This document shows positions 17,796 through 27,887 of a stretch of 64,000 nucleotides of DNA, piece by piece. Location: NCBI GenBank assembly GCA_023396415.1, contig JAEWWJ010000024.1:1-64000 (forward strand). The letters are read 5' to 3'. The stretch's first letter is position 1, and each line of letters begins with the position of its first letter. The translations under genes were made by a program, and so were the position numbers. This DNA is from Bacteroidota bacterium (GTDB lineage Bacteria; Bacteroidota; Bacteroidia; Bacteroidales; F082). Under the pieces are notes generated by a model that ran no database searches, was not told the origin of the DNA, and saw nothing but the letters and a program-made list of their open reading frames with translations.

Positions 17796-18986
17796 ATGAC
17801 AAAAGACCCCTCCCTCAACATTTTCGATCTTAAACAATTTGGCGAATATGGTGATGTGAACCCCTCCGTTACCGATTCGGCTACCTATACATTTATGCAA
17901 GCCAAAACCATGACCGACACCTTTCATGGCGAAGCAGAAGGTTGTTTTCTTTATTCCAGACATTGGAATCCAAGCAATAAATATTTGGCTGATGCTTTGG
18001 CGGCTATGGACGGCACCGAGGCAGCTTGGGTAACCGCCAGCGGTATGGCTGCCATCACCACCGCATTGTTGCAACTGTGCAAAAGCGGCGATCATATTGT
18101 TTCGAGCATGACCACCTATGGTGGAACTTTTGCATTTATGCAAAACTGGCTTCCTCGTTTTAATATTGAGGTGAGTTTTGTTGACATTACCGACCTTGCC
18201 GCTGTAAAAGCAGCCATAAAGCCCAATACCAAAGTGGTTTACACCGAAACCATGACCAATCCATTGCTTCAAATCAGCGATTTGCCCGAACTCTCCAAAA
18301 TCAGCAAGACAGCCGGAGCAAAATTGGTGGTCGACAACACTTTTACACCCATGATGGTGGCTCCTTATCAACATGGTGCCGACATCGTTGTTTACAGTAT
18401 GACCAAATTCATCAATGGTAAAAATGATTGTGTAGGAGGAGCCATTTGTGCCTCGCAAGCCTTTATCAATGAGCTTATTGACGTAAATAACGGCACAGCC
18501 ATGTTGTTAGGCCCGGTGCTTGACCCCTTCAGGAGCTCCAGCATTTTAAAAAACCTGCACACCTTGCATATCCGTATGAAGCAACACAGCTACAACGCGA
18601 TGTATTTGGCCGAAAAGTTTAAAGCTTACGGCCTCAAATTCAACTATCCCGGACTGCCAACACACAAAGGTTACGCTGTTCTTACTCAGATGTTGAACCC
18701 ACAGTTTGGCTACGGCGGCATGATTTCTATTGATATGGAAACAGCAGATCGCGCCAACACATTGATGGAAAAAATGGAAGCGGCTGATGTAGGATATTTG
18801 GCGGTAAGTCTGGGCTACTTCAAAACATTGTTCAGCAACAGCGGAAAAAGCACCTCATCCGAAGTTCCGGAAGAAGTACAAAAAGAAATGGGATTGTCCG
18901 AAGGCCTTGTGCGCTTTAGCGTTGGCTTGGATAACGACATTGAAAACACCTGGCAAAGAATTAAAAAATGCCTTGAAGAGATGTAG
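17796..18986 (+). CDS. Cys/Met metabolism PLP-dependent lyase (methionine gamma-lyase/O-acetylhomoserine sulfhydrylase type)
   Basis: This is a 396-residue fold-type I PLP enzyme. The Schiff-base Lys is Lys204 in YSMTKFING; the PLP-stacking Tyr lies in MTTYGG and the Asp in VVDNTF. In classical methionine gamma-lyase the position after YG is Cys (YGC); here it is Gly (YGG), as in O-acetylhomoserine sulfhydrylases, so the reaction may be gamma-replacement rather than methionine breakdown. The flanks (FAFMQNWL, AADRANTLMEKME) still look lyase-like. It is cytoplasmic. The divergent Lrp-type regulator suggests amino-acid control. A bidirectional terminator follows at 19003-19039. Confidence 0.85.
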   Translation: MTKDPSLNIFDLKQFGEYGDVNPSVTDSATYTFMQAKTMTDTFHGEAEGCFLYSRHWNPSNKYLADALAAMDGTEAAWVTASGMAAITTALLQLCKSGDHIVSSMTTYGGTFAFMQNWLPRFNIEVSFVDITDLAAVKAAIKPNTKVVYTETMTNPLLQISDLPELSKISKTAGAKLVVDNTFTPMMVAPYQHGADIVVYSMTKFINGKNDCVGGAICASQAFINELIDVNNGTAMLLGPVLDPFRSSSILKNLHTLHIRMKQHSYNAMYLAEKFKAYGLKFNYPGLPTHKGYAVLTQMLNPQFGYGGMISIDMETADRANTLMEKMEAADVGYLAVSLGYFKTLFSNSGKSTSSEVPEEVQKEMGLSEGLVRFSVGLDNDIENTWQRIKKCLEEM

Positions 18987-19002
18987 CTTTCCTATGCTAT
19001 TG

Positions 19003-19039
19003 AAACAAAAAAGCCAATTTTCAATCGGCTTTTTTGTTT
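19003..19039 (+). terminator. Bidirectional terminator between convergent genes
   Basis: A perfect 13-bp inverted repeat (19003-19015 with 19027-19039) has an 11-base loop, with A and T runs on either arm. It serves the lyase gene (+) and the glucokinase gene (-), whose stop codon overlaps it. Confidence 0.85.
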
Positions 19040-19778
19040 ATTTTGAATGATCTGCAGCATAACAAGCAGCCCCAATAATTCCGGCTTGGTTGCGCAAGGC
19101 AGCAGGGATCACCTTTGCATTCACGGTAATTTGCTTTTGAAACAATTCCATCTTTTTACTCACCCCTCCACCAATGATAAACATTTCGGGCGAGAACAAC
19201 ATTTCCATGTATTGAAGGTATTTGTTAAAGCGTTTTCCCCATTTATCCCATGTCATTTTTTCACGTTCGCGAGCAGCATCAGAACAGTAACGCTCAGCAA
19301 TATCGCCCTTGAACTCTATATGCCCAAACTCGGTTGAGGGCAACAAAACGCCATTGTTGAGCAAAGCTGATCCAATGCCGGTGCCAATGGTGAGCAACAA
19401 TACTACGCCCGGAGCGCCATTGCCTGCGCCAAAACGCAGCTCGGCGATACCGGCAGCATCGGCATCGTTCAATACGTGAACGGGCTGTCCAACCATTTCG
19501 CTAAAAAGTAATTCAGCATTGATGTTCACCCACGATTTATCAATATTAGAAGCACTTTTGGCCACTCCATTTTGTATCAAGGCAGGAAAACCAACGCCAA
19601 CCGGACCTTTGTGGTTAAAATACTGCACCAGCTCATTGATGGTTTTAGCTACCGCAAGGGGCGTGGCCGGCTGCGGAGTAACGATGCGATGCCGATCGGT
19701 TAAAAGAAGTCCGGTTTCGGTGTCCACCAAAGCGCCTTTGATTCCACTTCCGCCAAAATCAATTCCTAATAATTGCAT
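19038..19778 (-). CDS. ROK-family polyphosphate-type glucokinase
   Basis: This 246-residue ROK sugar kinase has the phosphate-1 motif [11 protein letters not shown] and the segment [12 protein letters not shown], which I associate with strictly or partly polyphosphate-dependent glucokinases (PPGK) rather than ATP-only ROK kinases. LNDADAAG supplies the catalytic Asp, [11 protein letters not shown] the second phosphate loop, and FGHIEF the sugar site. It makes glucose 6-phosphate using polyphosphate and perhaps ATP. The classical zinc Cys cluster of ROK repressors is missing. It starts at ATG 19778; the longer open frame upstream is not supported and crosses the promoter. It ties to the polyphosphate theme at 56-64 kb, though the two loci are 37 kb apart. 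Confidence 0.82.
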   Translation of the reverse strand: MQLLGIDFGGSGIKGALVDTETGLLLTDRHRIVTPQPATPLAVAKTINELVQYFNHKGPVGVGFPALIQNGVAKSASNIDKSWVNINAELLFSEMVGQPVHVLNDADAAGIAELRFGAGNGAPGVVLLLTIGTGIGSALLNNGVLLPSTEFGHIEFKGDIAERYCSDAAREREKMTWDKWGKRFNKYLQYMEMLFSPEMFIIGGGVSKKMELFQKQITVNAKVIPAALRNQAGIIGAACYAADHSK

Positions 19779-19796
19779 ATTTTTAGTTTTAGCTGC

Positions 19797-19827
19797 CAAA
19801 TATAATCGTATGATTTGTTTCTGCAAC
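19797..19827 (-). promoter_or_regulatory. Promoter of the glucokinase gene
   Basis: On the minus strand GTTG (19827-19824), 19 bases, TATATTTG (19804-19797), about 15 bases before the ATG. Confidence 0.55.
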
Positions 19828-19836
19828 CATTGGACA

Positions 19837-19875
19837 AAAAAAAGACCGATCCAATGAACCGGTCTCGTTTTTTTA
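19837..19875 (-). terminator. Intrinsic terminator of gcvP
   Basis: On the minus strand the stem AGACCG/CGGTCT (19865-19860 with 19848-19843) is followed by a long T run (19842-19836). It lies 14 bases past the gcvP stop. Confidence 0.75.
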
Positions 19876-19888
19876 AAACACCTTAAAA

Positions 19889-22762
19889 CTAAATATAATC
19901 GCTGATAGGTGGGCAAGTACACACCAAATTCCTGTCGCCAAAGGCATCGTCAATGCGGGTGACAGGGGTAAAATACTTGTCGGTTTGCAAAAAACTTAGC
20001 GGGAACGCTGCTTTTTCGCGGGTATAAGGATATTGCCAATCGGAGGTGATTACCATGGCAGCAGTGTGCGGCGCATGGTGCAAAACGTTGTTATCCGTGG
20101 GTACTTTTCCTTCTTCAATTTCTCTAATTTCTTCGCGTATGGCAATCATCGCGTCCACAAAGCGGTCGAGTTCACTCAATGGTTCACTTTCTGTGGGCTC
20201 AACCATTAAAGTGCCATGAACAGGAAATGCTACTGTTGGCGCATGAAAACCATAATCCATCAGTCGCTTGGCAATGTCTGTTACCGTAACGTTGGCAGAT
20301 TTAGAGAAGTGGTTGCAATCCAAAATCATCTCGTGGGCAACAGTATTTTTGTTGCCTGTGTAGAGTATAGGATAATGATTTTTTAGTTTTTCTTTGAGGT
20401 AATTGGCATTGAGAATCGCCAAAATGGTAGAATAAGTCAGTCCTTCGGCACCCAACATTTTAATGTAACCATAAGAGATGGGCAAGATCAAGGCGCTGCC
20501 AAAAGGAGCAGCCGAAACCGGAGTAATGGCTTGTTTACCACCTGTTTCAACCATGCTATGGCCGGGCAAAAACTCAGCCAAATGGGCAGCAACACCTATA
20601 GGACCTACTCCCGGACCGCCTCCGCCATGCGGAATGGCGAAAGTTTTATGAAGGTTGAGGTGACAAACATCGGCACCTACAAATCCGGGGCTTGTTAAAC
20701 CTACCTGAGCATTCATATTGGCGCCATCCATATACACTTGGCCGCCATTGGAGTGAATGATTTCGATGAGATCAGTGACCCCTTTTTCATATACGCCATG
20801 TGTCGAAGGATAAGTAACCATGATGGCAGCCAGCTTGTCTTTGTTGGCCTCCGCCTTTTGGCGCAGATCGTCAATATCCACATTGCCTTGACTGTCGCAT
20901 TTCACCACCATCACCTCCATTCCGGCCATCACCGCGCTGGCAGGATTTGTACCGTGAGCAGAACTCGGGATGAGGCAAATGTTTCGATGGCTTTCGCCCC
21001 TGCTTTCGTGGTAAGCACGAATCACCAACAGACCGGCATATTCGCCGCTGGCACCCGAATTGGGCTGAAAAGAGAGGGCTGCAAAGCCGGTGATTTCACA
21101 TAAGTCTTTTTCAAGGTTCGTAATCAACTCGGTATATCCCTCAGCCTGATCTTTTGGCACAAAAGGATGGATAGACGCAAACTCTGGCCAGCTTAAAGCA
21201 AACATTTCTGCGGCAGCATTGAGTTTCATCGTACAGGAGCCCAAGGGAATCATCGTTCTGTTCAGCGCCAAATCTCGGTTTTCAAGTTTTTTCATATACC
21301 GCATCATGTCTGTTTCAGAATGATAGGTATTGAAAACCGGATGGGTTAGATAATCGGAGGTACGCAGCAGCTCGGCAGGGATCGTTTGCAGGTTGGTGCA
21401 ATATTCAGGTTCGCAAACATATGCAGTATGCTTAGCACCAATCACTTGGGCAACAATTGCCACAATTTGATTGACATCAGCAAGTGTTGTCGTTTCGTCC
21501 AAACTGATAGAAAAATGCGTATCGTCAATACACCTGAAATTCATTTCATTTTTGACTGCGGCCTCGCACACTTGCATGGCCTTGTTGGGCAATGCGAAGC
21601 AAAGTGTATCAAAAAACGAAGTATTTTTTTGTTGAACACCGATTTTTCCCATCTCAATATTGAGAACAGCTGTCAGAATATTGACATGACGTGCAATTTC
21701 TTTCAAACCTTTTGGGCCATGATAAGCGGCGTAAAAGCCGGCCATAGAAGCCAAAAGCGCCTGTGCGGTGCAAATATTGGAAGTAGCACGCTCACGTTTA
21801 ATGTGCTGCTCGCGTGTTTGAAGCGCCATTCGCAAAGCGGTATTTCCTTTTGCATCTTTAGAAACGCCAATAATTCGACCCGGAATGATGCGTTTGTACT
21901 TTTCGGTGGTGGCAAAAAAGGCAGCATGAGGACCGCCATAACCCATAGGCACTCCAAATCGTTGGGTTGAACCAACCACGGCATCGGCACCCCATTCTCC
22001 CGGTGGAACCAATAATGTGAGGCTCAGCAGATCGCTGGCAACAACAATTTGTATTTCTTTAGCTTTGAGTTGGTGAACAAGATCGGTGCGGTTTGAAATA
22101 CTTCCAAACTGGTCGGGATATTGCAACAAAGCCCCAAAATAACTTTCATCGGGCATAAGGTTTTGGAAAGATCCGGTAACCACTTCAATATCTAAAGGCA
22201 CGGCACGGGTGCGAATGACATCGAGGGTTTGCGGATATGCACCTTCAGAAACGAAAAATTTGTTGACTCCTTGTTTGGTTTGCTGACGACTGCGGTTGTT
22301 GTAGAACATAATCATGGCTTCGGCAGCAGCTGTAGCTTCGTCCAACAGCGAAGCGTTGGCAATAGGCAAAGCTGTGAGGTCGGACACCATGGTTTGAAAA
22401 TTAAGCAATGCCTCTAATCGTCCTTGCGAAATTTCGGCTTGATAAGGCGTATAAGCGGTGTACCAACCCGGATTTTCAAGCACATTGCGCGTGATTACTG
22501 CCGGTGTGATGGTGTTGTAATAGCCCATCCCTATGAACGACTTAAACATTTTATTTTTCTTCCCAATGCCCTTGAGGTGTTGAAGGTATTCAAATTCGTT
22601 CATCCCTTCGGGGAGGTTGAGGGGCTTTGTTAGGCGAATTTTATCAGGAAGAATGTCATGCAGCATCTCATCAAGCGATTGGACACCGATAACGTTTAAC
22701 ATTTTTTGAACCTCTTCGGAGGTTGGGCCAATATGGCGTTTAACAAAATTGTTGGTTAACAT
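19889..22762 (-). CDS. gcvP: Glycine dehydrogenase (decarboxylating), P-protein of the glycine cleavage system
   Basis: This 957-residue full-length fused P-protein has both the inactive N-terminal and active C-terminal PLP halves, as in E. coli GcvP. It decarboxylates glycine and passes the aminomethyl group to lipoyl-GcvH. The PLP Lys lies in [16 protein letters not shown], with the glycine-rich loop directly after; [16 protein letters not shown] and MDGANMNAQ are further signatures. The N-terminus (FVKRHIGPT) is typical and fixes the start. GcvT, GcvH and GcvL are not in the window, so the system is dispersed. GlyA, which uses the same one-carbon pool, is 17 kb away. A -7-like box TACCTTTG lies on the minus strand at 22833-22826. 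Confidence 0.97.
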   Translation of the reverse strand: MLTNNFVKRHIGPTSEEVQKMLNVIGVQSLDEMLHDILPDKIRLTKPLNLPEGMNEFEYLQHLKGIGKKNKMFKSFIGMGYYNTITPAVITRNVLENPGWYTAYTPYQAEISQGRLEALLNFQTMVSDLTALPIANASLLDEATAAAEAMIMFYNNRSRQQTKQGVNKFFVSEGAYPQTLDVIRTRAVPLDIEVVTGSFQNLMPDESYFGALLQYPDQFGSISNRTDLVHQLKAKEIQIVVASDLLSLTLLVPPGEWGADAVVGSTQRFGVPMGYGGPHAAFFATTEKYKRIIPGRIIGVSKDAKGNTALRMALQTREQHIKRERATSNICTAQALLASMAGFYAAYHGPKGLKEIARHVNILTAVLNIEMGKIGVQQKNTSFFDTLCFALPNKAMQVCEAAVKNEMNFRCIDDTHFSISLDETTTLADVNQIVAIVAQVIGAKHTAYVCEPEYCTNLQTIPAELLRTSDYLTHPVFNTYHSETDMMRYMKKLENRDLALNRTMIPLGSCTMKLNAAAEMFALSWPEFASIHPFVPKDQAEGYTELITNLEKDLCEITGFAALSFQPNSGASGEYAGLLVIRAYHESRGESHRNICLIPSSAHGTNPASAVMAGMEVMVVKCDSQGNVDIDDLRQKAEANKDKLAAIMVTYPSTHGVYEKGVTDLIEIIHSNGGQVYMDGANMNAQVGLTSPGFVGADVCHLNLHKTFAIPHGGGGPGVGPIGVAAHLAEFLPGHSMVETGGKQAITPVSAAPFGSALILPISYGYIKMLGAEGLTYSTILAILNANYLKEKLKNHYPILYTGNKNTVAHEMILDCNHFSKSANVTVTDIAKRLMDYGFHAPTVAFPVHGTLMVEPTESEPLSELDRFVDAMIAIREEIREIEEGKVPTDNNVLHHAPHTAAMVITSDWQYPYTREKAAFPLSFLQTDKYFTPVTRIDDAFGDRNLVCTCPPISDYI

Positions 22763-22825
22763 AATGATATTTAGAATGTTATTTAGAACAGCGTTTCAAT
22801 TCAATCCATTTGTATTAACAATCTG

Positions 22826-22833
22826 CAAAGGTA
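22826..22833 (-). promoter_or_regulatory. -7 box upstream of gcvP
   Basis: TACCTTTG on the minus strand, 63 bases before the ATG. No convincing -33 box was found. The surrounding gap 22763-22975 holds nothing else recognisable. Confidence 0.4.
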
Positions 22834-22975
22834 GGAATTGTTCCTTAAAAATGTTCCATTTTTGCTTTTATTGTGAAATAAATAACAGCATTTCATCCGA
22901 GTTTATAACGGTTGCAGCTCACAAATGACTTTCGCAATGATTCAAATTCGCGGCGTAGGGTGGGCGCATCAAGCA

Positions 22976-25705
22976 CTAAAAAGGCAATTCCATCTGAAGT
23001 GGACCATCAGGACGGGGCCGGCCTTTAGTTTCATCGTCGGAAGTGAGGTTGCTTGCCCGAGCAGCTGCATCCGGTTTTTCTGTTGATTTTGCCGGAGCCG
23101 ATGTTGCTGTTCCACCTTCACCATTACCCCCACCATCATTTTCAATGCTATTGTCTAATTCAGGTTCATCATCAGCAACTTCCGGCTCATCGGGCTCAAG
23201 CACCTTAATGTGGGCAATGCTGTGGGTTGAAATACGTTTTCCTTTGGCTTTATAGCTTTTTGGTGCAATAAAATCTGCAATTTTGATTTCCTCGTCCTCT
23301 GGTTTTTTGCCTTTTTCGTTTACGTTGTATTGGACCAGAATCTTAGGCAATTCGTCAAAAAGTACGTAAATAAACTTTGAATCAGTATGCTCGCCAATTA
23401 AGCTAAGGCGTTTGTTAAGCACGGTTTCCTCTTCAATCACCACCCGCTTGATGTAATGAAAGCCCGTTTCGCCTTCCACATAAATAACACTGATGGCATC
23501 ATCGGGTTCAAATTTCACAAGTTGAATCATATCCTCTTCAAAGTGGGTTGACAGGTCATAATTGCTGAGTTTAAAATCGCCATTTGACATGATTGCCAGC
23601 ATTTTATCATCAGCCATAAAGTCGCCAATGTTACGTCCACGCCCTTCGGTATTGAGTCTTTTCACTGTTTCATCGTACCAAATGGATCGTGCGCCCAAGG
23701 TCGAAACGCCATCATCGCGTTTGGTGATTTGCTTGATCGGATTTTTGGTCAAGGTATTGCCTTTCGATGCCCGACCTTTGATGCTAAGGGTAGCAAAATC
23801 GAACTCAAAACTGGTTTTTTTCAACTTAGGTTTTGGCCTGAGCAGCACCTTCACTATTTCTGCTTCTCCATTGGGATTGGCAGTAAAATAAACAATCTTC
23901 GAATCGGGATTGCCTGCGGTGAGGATGTATTCTTTGTCGCGCGTCACCCCCATTACGGCGAAACGCTTGACAAACCACGGACCTTTTTTGCCATCGCGAT
24001 AAATTAAGTTGTAAATCGTTCGGTCGTCATTTTTTTTGAACACATCAATATGAATGATATTCTCGCCTACGAAAGATTTTCCTGAGACTTTGGTAACCAA
24101 GAAAGTTCCATTTTCTCTGAAGACAATAATATCGTCAATATCGGAACATTCGCAAACAAACTCATCTTTTTTAAGCGAAGTACCGGCAAATCCCTCGGCG
24201 CGGTTCACATATAATTTTTCGTTGTTGGCCGCCACCGATGCTGCTTGAATGACGTCGAAGTTGCGTAGTTCAGTTTTTCTTTCTTTTCCGCTGCTGTATT
24301 TTTTCTTGATCAGCTCGTAAAAGTCAATGGCATAATCCGTGAGGTGATTCAGATGGTTTTTCACTGTTTCCATTTCGCTTTCTAAACCTTTGATGTATTC
24401 ATCGGCCTTGAAAGCATTGAATTTGGAAATGCGTTTGATTTTTATTTCGGTCAAACGAAGGAGATCGTCATGGGTAATCTCGCGCTGGAGTTGGGCCTTG
24501 AAAGGTTCCAAGCCGAGCATTATGGCTTCAAGCACCTCTTCCCATGTTTCGCATTGCTCGATGTCGCGATAAATACGATTTTCGATAAATATCTTTTCCA
24601 AAGACGACAGGTGCCAATCCACTTCCAACTCCTCCAATTTAATGAGTAACTCATTACGCAACAGCTCTTTGGTTCTTTCGGTATTGTAGCTTAAAATTTG
24701 GCTGACGCCCCAAAAGATGGGCTTACCATTGGCAATCACGCAGGAGTTGGGCGATACCGACACTTCACACTGGGTAAAGGCATAGAGCGCATCAATGGTT
24801 TGATCGGGAGAGGTTCCGGGGTTAAGGTGAATTACAATCTCCACATTTTCAGCAGTATTGTCGTCAATTTTCCTGATTTTGATCTTACCTTTGTCGTTGG
24901 CACTGATCACCGAATCAATTAAACCACTGGTAGTTGTCGAAAAAGGAATTTCGTAAATCACCAAAGTTTTTTTGTCCAATTGCGAAATCTTGGCACGAAT
25001 GCGCACTTTTCCGCCTCTGAGACCATCGTTGTATTTGGAAACATCGGCCAGTCCACCGGTTAAAAAGTCAGGGTATAGCTCAAAGCTTTCACCTTTCAAA
25101 TGCGCAATGGAGGCATCAATCAATTCGATAAAATTATGCGGTAAAATTTTGGAAGCTAAGCCTACCGCAATGCCTTCGACACCTTGTGCAAGCAAAAGCG
25201 GAAATTTAACAGGCAGTGTAACAGGCTCTTTATTACGGCCATCGTAAGACAGTTTCCAAGTGGTGGTTTTAGGGTTGAACATCACATCTTGCGCAAATTT
25301 CGATAAACGGGCTTCAATATATCGCGCAGCCGCCGCACTGTCGCCGGTGAGAATATTACCCCAGTTTCCTTGGGTATCAACACTCAATTCCTTTTGACCT
25401 AACTGTACCAATGCGTCGCCAATGGAGGCATCTCCATGTGGATGGTATTGCATGGTATGACCGATGATGTTGGCCACTTTGTTGTAACGTCCGTCGTCTA
25501 ACTGCTTCATGGCATGCAACAAACGACGCTGAACCGGCTTCAACCCATCATTGATGTCGGGCACTGCCCTTTCCAAAATGACGTAGGAGGCATAATCGAG
25601 AAACCAGTTTTCAAACATCCCACTCAGGTGAAGGGTACGCGCGGTTTCTTTGCCTCCACCTCCAGGAGTTATTGTTAAGCCATCGTTTTCTATCTCATTT
25701 GTCAT
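22976..25705 (-). CDS. parC: DNA topoisomerase IV subunit A
   Basis: This 909-residue type IIA topoisomerase A subunit cuts and rejoins double-stranded DNA and decatenates chromosomes with ParE. The active-site Tyr129 lies in AAARYIEARLS. The quinolone-region helix is YHPHGDASIGDALV, and the start region (FLDYASYVILERAVPDINDGLKPVQRR) is diagnostic. The C-terminal beta-pinwheel lacks an obvious GyrA box, which favours ParC over GyrA. The tail after ~840 is long, acidic and low-complexity (EPDEPEVADDEPELDNS), as often seen in Bacteroidota ParC. It starts 22 bases after the BatA-like gene and is probably cotranscribed with it. Confidence 0.92.
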   Translation of the reverse strand: MTNEIENDGLTITPGGGGKETARTLHLSGMFENWFLDYASYVILERAVPDINDGLKPVQRRLLHAMKQLDDGRYNKVANIIGHTMQYHPHGDASIGDALVQLGQKELSVDTQGNWGNILTGDSAAAARYIEARLSKFAQDVMFNPKTTTWKLSYDGRNKEPVTLPVKFPLLLAQGVEGIAVGLASKILPHNFIELIDASIAHLKGESFELYPDFLTGGLADVSKYNDGLRGGKVRIRAKISQLDKKTLVIYEIPFSTTTSGLIDSVISANDKGKIKIRKIDDNTAENVEIVIHLNPGTSPDQTIDALYAFTQCEVSVSPNSCVIANGKPIFWGVSQILSYNTERTKELLRNELLIKLEELEVDWHLSSLEKIFIENRIYRDIEQCETWEEVLEAIMLGLEPFKAQLQREITHDDLLRLTEIKIKRISKFNAFKADEYIKGLESEMETVKNHLNHLTDYAIDFYELIKKKYSSGKERKTELRNFDVIQAASVAANNEKLYVNRAEGFAGTSLKKDEFVCECSDIDDIIVFRENGTFLVTKVSGKSFVGENIIHIDVFKKNDDRTIYNLIYRDGKKGPWFVKRFAVMGVTRDKEYILTAGNPDSKIVYFTANPNGEAEIVKVLLRPKPKLKKTSFEFDFATLSIKGRASKGNTLTKNPIKQITKRDDGVSTLGARSIWYDETVKRLNTEGRGRNIGDFMADDKMLAIMSNGDFKLSNYDLSTHFEEDMIQLVKFEPDDAISVIYVEGETGFHYIKRVVIEEETVLNKRLSLIGEHTDSKFIYVLFDELPKILVQYNVNEKGKKPEDEEIKIADFIAPKSYKAKGKRISTHSIAHIKVLEPDEPEVADDEPELDNSIENDGGGNGEGGTATSAPAKSTEKPDAAARASNLTSDDETKGRPRPDGPLQMELPF

Positions 25706-25727
25706 GGGCTGCTTTAATCAATCATTG

Positions 25728-27764
25728 TTATTTCCAAAAACGTAAAACCATCGCTTCGGCGAGTAAAAATAGTAAGACAAAAACCAAAAAGTATTTAAAC
25801 AATTGTTTTCCATCAACGGAAGCCATATTCACACCTTCGTTGGCTCCCTGCAAAGCATCGAAAACTTCCACTTGTTTAAACATCTGTTTGTTTTTCATGG
25901 CAGATAGCTCTTCAGAAGTTTGAAAACGCAGCACCGATTCCATTCGGTTGGCATTCACCGAAAACACCTCTTTTAAACTGTCGTTAACTATTATATTATA
26001 ATGTGTAGAACCGGGTAGAAGCTGCTGTAAAAGGAAGCTGTTCTTTCCCTGCGTATTGTCAATGGTGGGAAAAAAAGAAAAAAGACCTTGATCGTCCACC
26101 ACACGCAATTCCGTTTCACCGAGACTTGGAGGGATTTTAAATGGGATTTCCAATTCATTTTGAGCTACATAATATAGCGGTCGAACACTCGAAGCCATCA
26201 ACAACATTCGGTAATTAACCGGAACAAAAAGGTTGTTTTTAACAAAATTCGATTGTTTTTCATCGTACGCAACGGCTAAACCATATATTTTTCCGCCACC
26301 GGGAAGGTGATGTAAAACCAGGAAAGGACTACCATTCAACAATCGGATCAGTGCAAAAGCAGTGGAATTTTCGGTAAGTTGGATCGGGAAATGTTTGTGA
26401 ACGGTTGGTAAATCAGCATTTTCAGGAATCTTAACAAACACCTTGTCGAAAAACGGATGCTTGTCGGCAACAGCAAACACTCGGGTTTTAGCGGTGTCAG
26501 CGGCCTGATAGGCAAAGCCATGGTTTTGCAGCAACAGATTGTAGTCGTTTCGGCCCTTTTCTGTTGGCAGCAACACCAAACTGCCTCCTGCCTCAACGAA
26601 CTCCTGCAAAGCCTGCACCATTCCGGTGGGCATGGCCTCGAGCTGATTCAAAAAAATGAGTTGGTATTGGCTTAAAGCCTCATAGTCGAGCTGCAATCTT
26701 TGGTGATGGGTAAGCTCGATTTCTGTTTTTTCGTCAAAAAGCAGCGCAATCCAAGGATCATGTTTTGTTTCATAAATTTCCAATGCGTGAAGCTTGGGCT
26801 GAATGGCAAATGAAAACAACATCTCGTCATCAAACACGATGGGATAATCTTGAATGCTCACCTTACCGCGATGCAAGCCCGCATCGGGGGCAAGAAATTG
26901 CAGATTGGTTGTGGCTGATGAGGCAGCTTCAACATCGAGGTTGGTGACGGCCACCGATGCACCGTTGAGCTCCAACTGAACAGGAATACCCAAAGCCCGT
27001 TCGCTGCCTTGGTTCACTACATTGAGGTTCAAGCGCACCTCCATTCCCTGTTGCAACACCGGCTCATCGAGCCAAATGCTGTCAATATATAAATTGGAAG
27101 CCGCACCGGGTCGCGCAGGCAACAAAAACAAGCGAAGAGTAGTGTCATTAGGCAGGGCTTCCCATTGCGTGGAACTGCTTTGAAAGTCGGACAAAGCAAA
27201 CATAAAATGTTCTTTTTCAACCGATTGGTCGCTGAAGGTTTGGTTACGTCTGATTACATCACCAAAATCCAAAGAAACAGGGCTAATTTTAATCTCTTTG
27301 AGGGCGTTCAACAACTCGGCCTTGTCCATTGTTTTGTTCCAGCGTGGTTCAAAATCATTGGTTATCAATCTATAACGAACACTCAATCCAAACTTTTCGG
27401 TCACAGCTACAGCCCGCTCCTTGGCCTCTTCAAGTAAAGTCATTTGGCTGCCACGCAGCTGCATGCTAATGGAATTATCCAAATAAATGGATACTAGTTT
27501 CTCTTGTTTCGAGCTGAGATTGTTATTGGGAAAATAAGGTTGAGCAAAAGCCATCACCAGTAAAAGCAGAGCCAAAAGTCTAAGAAACAGCACCACTAAA
27601 TGTTTCAGCTTGTTGGTGTTAGAAGTTTGTTCTTGAAGGTTTAACAACAGCTCGATATTACTAAAAAGGATCATTTTGTGTCGTCTGAAATTGAACAGAT
27701 GCACAATAATCGGTATCAATAAAACGAAAAGCCACCAAAGCATGGATGGATGCTGAAAACTCAT
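25728..27764 (-). CDS. BatA-type membrane protein (aerotolerance N-terminal domain)
   Basis: This 678-residue protein starts with the double-transmembrane BatA domain (SMLWWLFVLLIPIIVHLFNFRRHK, then LKHLVVLFLRLLALLLLVMAFAQP). A von Willebrand A-like region follows (VSIYLDNSISMQLRG, with a D-x-S-x-S metal-site pattern), then beta-rich and glutamine-amidotransferase-like parts (LNQLEAMPTGMVQALQEFVEAGGSLVLLPT). It ends with a C-terminal helix anchor (LFKYFLVFVLLFLLAEAMVLRFW). Such proteins sit in the inner membrane of Bacteroidota; their role is unclear and they are related only in the first domain to Bacteroides aerotolerance BatA. It lies directly upstream of parC. A -7-like box TACTTTTG lies on the minus strand at 27791-27784. 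Confidence 0.85.
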   Translation of the reverse strand: MSFQHPSMLWWLFVLLIPIIVHLFNFRRHKMILFSNIELLLNLQEQTSNTNKLKHLVVLFLRLLALLLLVMAFAQPYFPNNNLSSKQEKLVSIYLDNSISMQLRGSQMTLLEEAKERAVAVTEKFGLSVRYRLITNDFEPRWNKTMDKAELLNALKEIKISPVSLDFGDVIRRNQTFSDQSVEKEHFMFALSDFQSSSTQWEALPNDTTLRLFLLPARPGAASNLYIDSIWLDEPVLQQGMEVRLNLNVVNQGSERALGIPVQLELNGASVAVTNLDVEAASSATTNLQFLAPDAGLHRGKVSIQDYPIVFDDEMLFSFAIQPKLHALEIYETKHDPWIALLFDEKTEIELTHHQRLQLDYEALSQYQLIFLNQLEAMPTGMVQALQEFVEAGGSLVLLPTEKGRNDYNLLLQNHGFAYQAADTAKTRVFAVADKHPFFDKVFVKIPENADLPTVHKHFPIQLTENSTAFALIRLLNGSPFLVLHHLPGGGKIYGLAVAYDEKQSNFVKNNLFVPVNYRMLLMASSVRPLYYVAQNELEIPFKIPPSLGETELRVVDDQGLFSFFPTIDNTQGKNSFLLQQLLPGSTHYNIIVNDSLKEVFSVNANRMESVLRFQTSEELSAMKNKQMFKQVEVFDALQGANEGVNMASVDGKQLFKYFLVFVLLFLLAEAMVLRFWK

Positions 27765-27835
27765 GTCATTTATTTAGGGTCAGCAAAAGTAGTGATTTAG
27801 GAGCAGATGAAAGGGTAAGAACATAACAGATTGCA

Positions 27836-27866
27836 TTAAAAAAGCCACCCTTTATTGGGGTGGCTC
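27836..27866 (-). terminator. Intrinsic terminator of gdhA
   Basis: On the minus strand AGCCACCC/GGGTGGCT (27864-27857 with 27849-27842), 7-base loop, then a short T run, just past the gdhA stop. Confidence 0.8.
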
Positions 27867-27887
27867 TCATTATAAGTTGGTTAGAAA

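Noticed and set aside
17715..18458. A 247-codon minus-strand frame over the Cys/Met lyase
   Set aside because: It is a shadow of a well-supported PLP enzyme; rich in Gly, His and Cys as expected from antisense translation.
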